From assembly GCA_016617855.1 (NCBI GenBank), contig JAECUM010006673.1, forward strand, positions 1-64,000: a stretch of 64,000 nucleotides of DNA. The letters are read 5' to 3'. Below the pieces are notes generated by a model. It did no database searches. It saw nothing but the letters and a program-made list of their open reading frames with translations, and was not told the origin of the DNA. Below, piece by piece: positions 60,361 through 64,000 of this stretch. The translations under genes were made by a program, and so were the position numbers. Position 1 is the first letter of the stretch, and every line of letters starts with the position of its first letter. This stretch comes from Megalonaias nervosa. Taxonomy: Eukaryota; Mollusca; Bivalvia; Unionida; Unionidae.

Positions 60361-60841
60361 AGATTCTAGATCGATGGTGAATTTCCACACATTAATCATT
60401 AGTGACGTATCAAAATAATGATAAAAAGCATTAATAATCCTCGTTTTCTAAATGAATTTAACATGGTACACATTTTCATCACATTCCTTTCTGCTTTCTG
60501 TTCCCCCGTCCCTTCTCATGCATAACGGACAAACTATGCAGAAATGTGGAGTGAGAGAGAAAACAAATTTGGGCTTGGTTAAAACCTTGAAATAGAAATT
60601 CCACCAAGTAACCTACAAGAATATGGTTCGTCGTAACGATACGTGTGCACTTTCCTTGGGATTTATCTAGAGTATTTATCAATGATACAAAGTTACAAAC
60701 TAAGTCGACATTATACAGTAAGTTCCTCGGGTATGTGGTACAAATACGGTGATGTATTTAATGTTTTGCTGTTCTTTTTTAAACATACTATAATGTTCTA
60801 AAAATCGATTATTATTAATTAAACATGAAAATGTCCAAAGG

Positions 60842-60886
<45 letters not shown>

Positions 60887-61011
60887 ACCATCATAGCAAG
60901 ATACGGGCTAAAATCTATGAAATGACGAACGTAGAGGATTTTCGTTTGTGTCATCCCACGATATCTCTGGACTTATGAATGATGGTAAAAGTTAAGTCAA
61001 ATCGACCAAAG

Positions 61012-61069
<58 letters not shown>

Positions 61070-61554
61070 TATTGTCGGTGGTACAGTTACTAAAGCAGAA
61101 TAATGACTTAGACCAACTGTAAATACATTAAAATATTTTGATTACCTCTTGCTGGTTCGTTATTTAGCTTAGTTTCTATTCCACATTAATTTCCATTCGC
61201 CGGCACGTGAATGACAGTGTTCATGTGAATGGCGTAGCTAGCTATGTGGTGGTAGTGCTCTACTTTTATCATTAAAACCATCTTTCATGTTTATATCGTA
61301 AGTATGTATTATATTGATTTAATCAATGTGAAGAAAAATAGAACCTAAAAAGAAAACAATCAACTTATCAATATGCAAAATTGATTGTGAATAGCCACAA
61401 AAGGCATAGAACTACATTTTGTAGCGGACACACTCGGGGATGTGAGGAGTTCATTCATTCGGTCAATACACAGCTGCCTGTAGTAAATCTGAACTCATTT
61501 CAAAGGGCAAAATATGTATTTGTATGTGATATAAATAAAATATATGTACAGTAA
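60361..61554. repeat. Segmental-duplication block, third unit
   Basis: Collinear with 28134-28460 (TTAATCATTAGTGACGTA, CATGCATAACGGAC, AAGTAACCTACAAGAA) and then with 27180-27760 and 33950-34680 (TGACTTAGACCAACTGTAAA; CATTAAAACCATCTTTCATG; ATTGTGAATAG). (CT)n at 60843-60885 and (AG)n at 61015-61068 are inserted. No anchor exon was found in this unit. Confidence 0.68.
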
Positions 61555-61678
61555 GTACGCTGTATCAATGATATACCACTCGTTGTATCAATTTTTCATT
61601 AAAAGGAAACTCGGCAAGCCTCGCTTCCTTTTAATGAAATATTTATACATCTAGTGGCATATCATTGATACAGCGTAC
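61555..61678. other. 124-nt hairpin, copy 2
   Basis: GTACGCTGTATCAATGATAT at the left pairs perfectly with ATATCATTGATACAGCGTAC at the right; overall about 52 of 60 arm positions pair, with a small loop around GGCAAGCC. Same length and place in the unit as 34687-34810. Confidence 0.8.
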
Positions 61679-61850
<172 letters not shown>

Positions 61851-62530
61851 TGGCAAATCCAAATGGATTAGTAGAAGAAAACCAGGTTTCTAGATTAAAT
61901 TCCCCTCCTCCTCCCTCTCCACCCCTCCCTCAGAACATATTTGTAACCAACCTGTAGCTTGACTCAAAACAGGTTAGAACATATATTTGTCAGGAGAAGA
62001 CTCCCTCTCACACTCCAGAACGATATTTGTATTAAATATCTGTATTAAAGGAGTCTTCTAGATTTTAGGCCCCTTGAACATATTTGTCAGAGAAACCCCC
62101 TTCCCCATTTCAGATATTCTATAACAGATATATTTTTCGAACTATACATGTTTTCTGCCTGTGCCGATCGATTGCTGTAGCCCAGGCAGAGACTGCAGTG
62201 TTGCGATCGATAAATTTACATCATGTTAACTGGATGATACAATAATAAGAAAGACTGTATGATTCTGCTCTCTTATTTGTCAGTGTTTGATTTTGCAAAG
62301 GGACACATGTGTCTGTAACTTTACTAGAAAAAAACTGGAAATTTCCAGAAAAATCACGTGATTTCGCAGTGTTACAATATTTTCACAGACGTTTCAGAAT
62401 TTTATGGAGAACGTGATTTAGAGCTTGGGTATTACAACTGCATAATACAATCTTCTGGAAATCATGTGATTTAGCGATTGGGTATTATAACTGCGTAATA
62501 GAGATTTCCAGAAATTCAGCGTGGGTGTCA
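61851..62530. other. Gene-free stretch with a short direct repeat
   Basis: TCACGTGATTTCGCAGTG, GAACGTGATTTAGAGCTTGG with GTATTACAACTGCATAATA, and ATCATGTGATTTAGCGATTG with GTATTATAACTGCGTAATA form two to three copies of a roughly 60-bp unit at 62352-62510. Confidence 0.55.
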
Positions 62531-62534
62531 TGAC

Positions 62535-62610
62535 GATATAAAAAGGCAGTCAAATGTTACATTGTGATCATTCCGCAGAGATGTGTTTCGCTGGAAGCAT
62601 GAAAGGTAGG
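62535..62610 (+). promoter_or_regulatory. Possible TATA promoter with a tiny first exon
   Basis: TATAAAAAGGC at 62538-62548 is a near-consensus TATA box. About 33 bases on lies an ATG (62581) whose frame reads MCFAGSMK and then meets AAAG/GTAGGTG, a good splice donor. This is the arrangement of a TATA promoter and a short first exon on the plus strand, but no second exon could be found before 64000. A chance occurrence is quite possible. Confidence 0.25.
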
Positions 62611-63000
62611 TGAAATGTTTCTTGAAAATTTATTGCTTGACAGACTAGGAGATAGGTCCTCTGTTTAAACAAAGAACATTCTAGAAATTTCGTTCAGATT
62701 TTCATAATTTGATGAGGTAAAGGGGACTCAATTTATATTTTTTTGTCAACTATCAAATTTTGCAGAGGCAGCTGTAGTAGTAAGATAAGATGATGTTTCC
62801 AGATCTTTAAGATTTATTTCATATAAAATGTCTTTTTATCCGCCCTCAATAAAATATACTGGCACAGAACCTAAAACGCTAGTTTCATTTATCAAGCAAA
62901 CTATAACCATACTTTATGATAATCTTTTTCAGATCTGCTTACCCTCATTGGTAAAATATATGTTAACATACTGTCAATAATACGGAACTCGCGTATTAAA
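62611..63000. other. Gene-free spacer
   Basis: No gene recognised. Confidence 0.4.
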
Positions 63001-63073
63001 TCGTCCATATCATATTTTACACCTCGCAAATAAGATCGCATCTGATCAAGTAATTTTTTGTAGGTAATTCTAG

Positions 63074-63385
63074 CTATTTTGCAAGCATTTTTTTAGTCTC
63101 AAGCTTGGGTTCAATCGTTTTACATGCTGTTGAAAGAGATACACCAACAGCAGATATTATTAACAGAAAAGGATTTAATGATACCCTACTTGATATCATG
63201 CCAGAGGTGGTCATTAGCAGTGGCAAATATGATATTACTCGAAGTACTCTGTTGTAATACTTATAACATTTTTTCACACACAAAAGGTTTTTATGATAAA
63301 ATTTGTAATATTGCATTAGTGCGTCAATATCCTGTTTTGGAATTTCTTCTGAAATATGATTGAAATCGATGATCTGTTTTTTCAT
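63074..63385 (-). CDS. Unrecognised small protein with a hydrophobic hairpin
   Basis: 103 residues from Met at 63383-63385. The N-terminal part is acidic then Lys/Tyr-rich (MQYYKFYHKNLLCVKKCYKY), followed by two hydrophobic segments (VISYLPLLMTTSGMI and NPFLLIISAVGVSLSTA) and a charged tail, KTIEPKLETKK. A coiled, basic lead and a membrane hairpin resemble small membrane proteins often seen in mobile or virus-like elements of invertebrates, but I cannot name the family. The frame ends at 63074; a related-looking charged continuation (KKLLDQMRSYLRGVKYDMDD) is open in another frame to about 62960, which suggests a frameshifted C-terminus. The start lies 10 bases after the stop of the upstream frame, an unusually compact spacing for a host gene here. 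Confidence 0.35.
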   Translation of the reverse strand: MKKQIIDFNHISEEIPKQDIDALMQYYKFYHKNLLCVKKCYKYYNRVLRVISYLPLLMTTSGMISSRVSLNPFLLIISAVGVSLSTACKTIEPKLETKKMLAK

Positions 63386-63394
63386 TATACAATA

Positions 63395-63745
63395 GTTTTA
63401 CACAATAGTTAAAGTTCTAGTACCAGCAATCGAATCAAGAAACTCGAGGAATTTATTATTATTAGGATCAGCTATAAAATTTCTATACTTGTCATAAACA
63501 TCTGACGAAGTATCCATATATCGTTCGTCTGTAACTACCTCATTTTTCTTGAATCAACTATAGGAATCAAACGTGTCTCCTACTTCACTCTCATACAAAT
63601 CAGTTTCATTCACCAAGTTACTGTAATCGCTTTCTGTTTCATCGATATACTCTAATACTAAACTCAACTGATCAAAGGTGAAATTTTTGAGGACGAGATG
63701 TTGTCTAATAATTGTATATGCGACTACGAAATTGCTATCATTAAT
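63395..63745 (-). pseudogene. Unrecognised acidic frame upstream of the hairpin protein
   Basis: On the minus strand from about 63745 a frame of about 115 codons runs to a stop at about 63395, interrupted by one TGA near 63557. It reads RSAPKINDSNFVVAYTIIRQ, LSLVLEYIDETESDYSNLVN, DLYESEVGDTFDSYS, then FLEFLDSIAGTRTLTIV. It is acidic, with no motif I know. The single stop, the even composition and the tight junction to 63385 suggest two consecutive genes of one element. A further minus-strand stretch (GEAEDIQFPSIQRSRQ) is open in another frame near 63840-63930. Confidence 0.3.
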
Positions 63746-64000
63746 TTTCGGAGCGCTTCTTTTTAAAAAAATCCCCCTCTTGAAATTTCAATGGCAGTAA
63801 TACTTAAAAGATAGAGTATTTTAATAGATAATATCATATATGGTTCTGTGAATATTTTCTTAATTTCACTGTAATAATTTCGTAATGATAATTGTCTTGA
63901 GCGCTGGATTGACGGAAATTGAATATCTTCTGCTTCACCTATGTCGTACTAAGAATCATACTTTTCTCCAACTTTGTTTGTCTGACTTTAACAAAAAACA
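63746..64000. other. Window end, possibly more of the same element
   Basis: Contains the minus-strand open stretch noted above; nothing further can be assigned before the edge. Confidence 0.3.

Overview
This is eukaryotic DNA: AT-rich, dense in microsatellites and minisatellites, with no operons, intron-like gene structure and several families of retroelements. The mix of elements, and a split gene resembling a lophotrochozoan sugar-transferase family, suggest an animal genome, most likely a mollusc. That assignment is by recognition only and is weak. No complete intact protein-coding gene lies in the window.

The best host gene reads right to left. A catalytic-domain exon (3222-3788) and a preceding stem exon (4964-5101) have matching phase-1 splice sites and encode part of a DXD/GT32-like glycosyltransferase (Gly_transf_sug type); the rest of its catalytic domain would lie left of base 1. 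A matching type-II membrane-anchor first exon with a phase-1 donor occurs twice at 24847-25024 and 29339-29513, and a degenerate third copy sits at 38250-38417. These anchor exons lie in an ancient series of locally duplicated units (about 24.6-29.1 kb, 29.1-35.4 kb, fragments at 60.4-61.7 kb). The units also share a 20-bp minisatellite, a 46-bp sequence that is single in one unit and about 16-fold in another, and a 124-nt hairpin.

The region between the stem exon and the anchor exons (5.1-24.8 kb) is filled with dead mobile DNA: a non-LTR reverse transcriptase fragment (5.9-6.8 kb, minus), a protein-primed family B DNA polymerase fossil and a packaging-ATPase-like fossil (7.1-10.3 kb, Polinton/adintovirus type), a gag-protease fossil of a Ty3/gypsy-like LTR element (16.7-17.6 kb), solo LTRs and several tandem arrays.

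The right half (38-64 kb) holds a THAP zinc-finger fragment, three further LINE copies (42.4-44.3, 50.05-51.2 and 53.95-55.9 kb; two RTE-like, one CR1/jockey-like), more solo LTRs, a second pair of segmental duplications (52.2-53.6 with 58.7-59.8 kb; 45.0-47.2 with 58.3-58.7 kb), a 1.1-kb 22-bp satellite, and at the end an unrecognised pair of minus-strand reading frames (63.1-63.7 kb) with a hydrophobic hairpin.

All calls were made by eye; no database or alignment was run. Reading frames inside CT/AG, ATGT, TA/CA and minisatellite tracts are by-products of repeats and are not annotated as genes.
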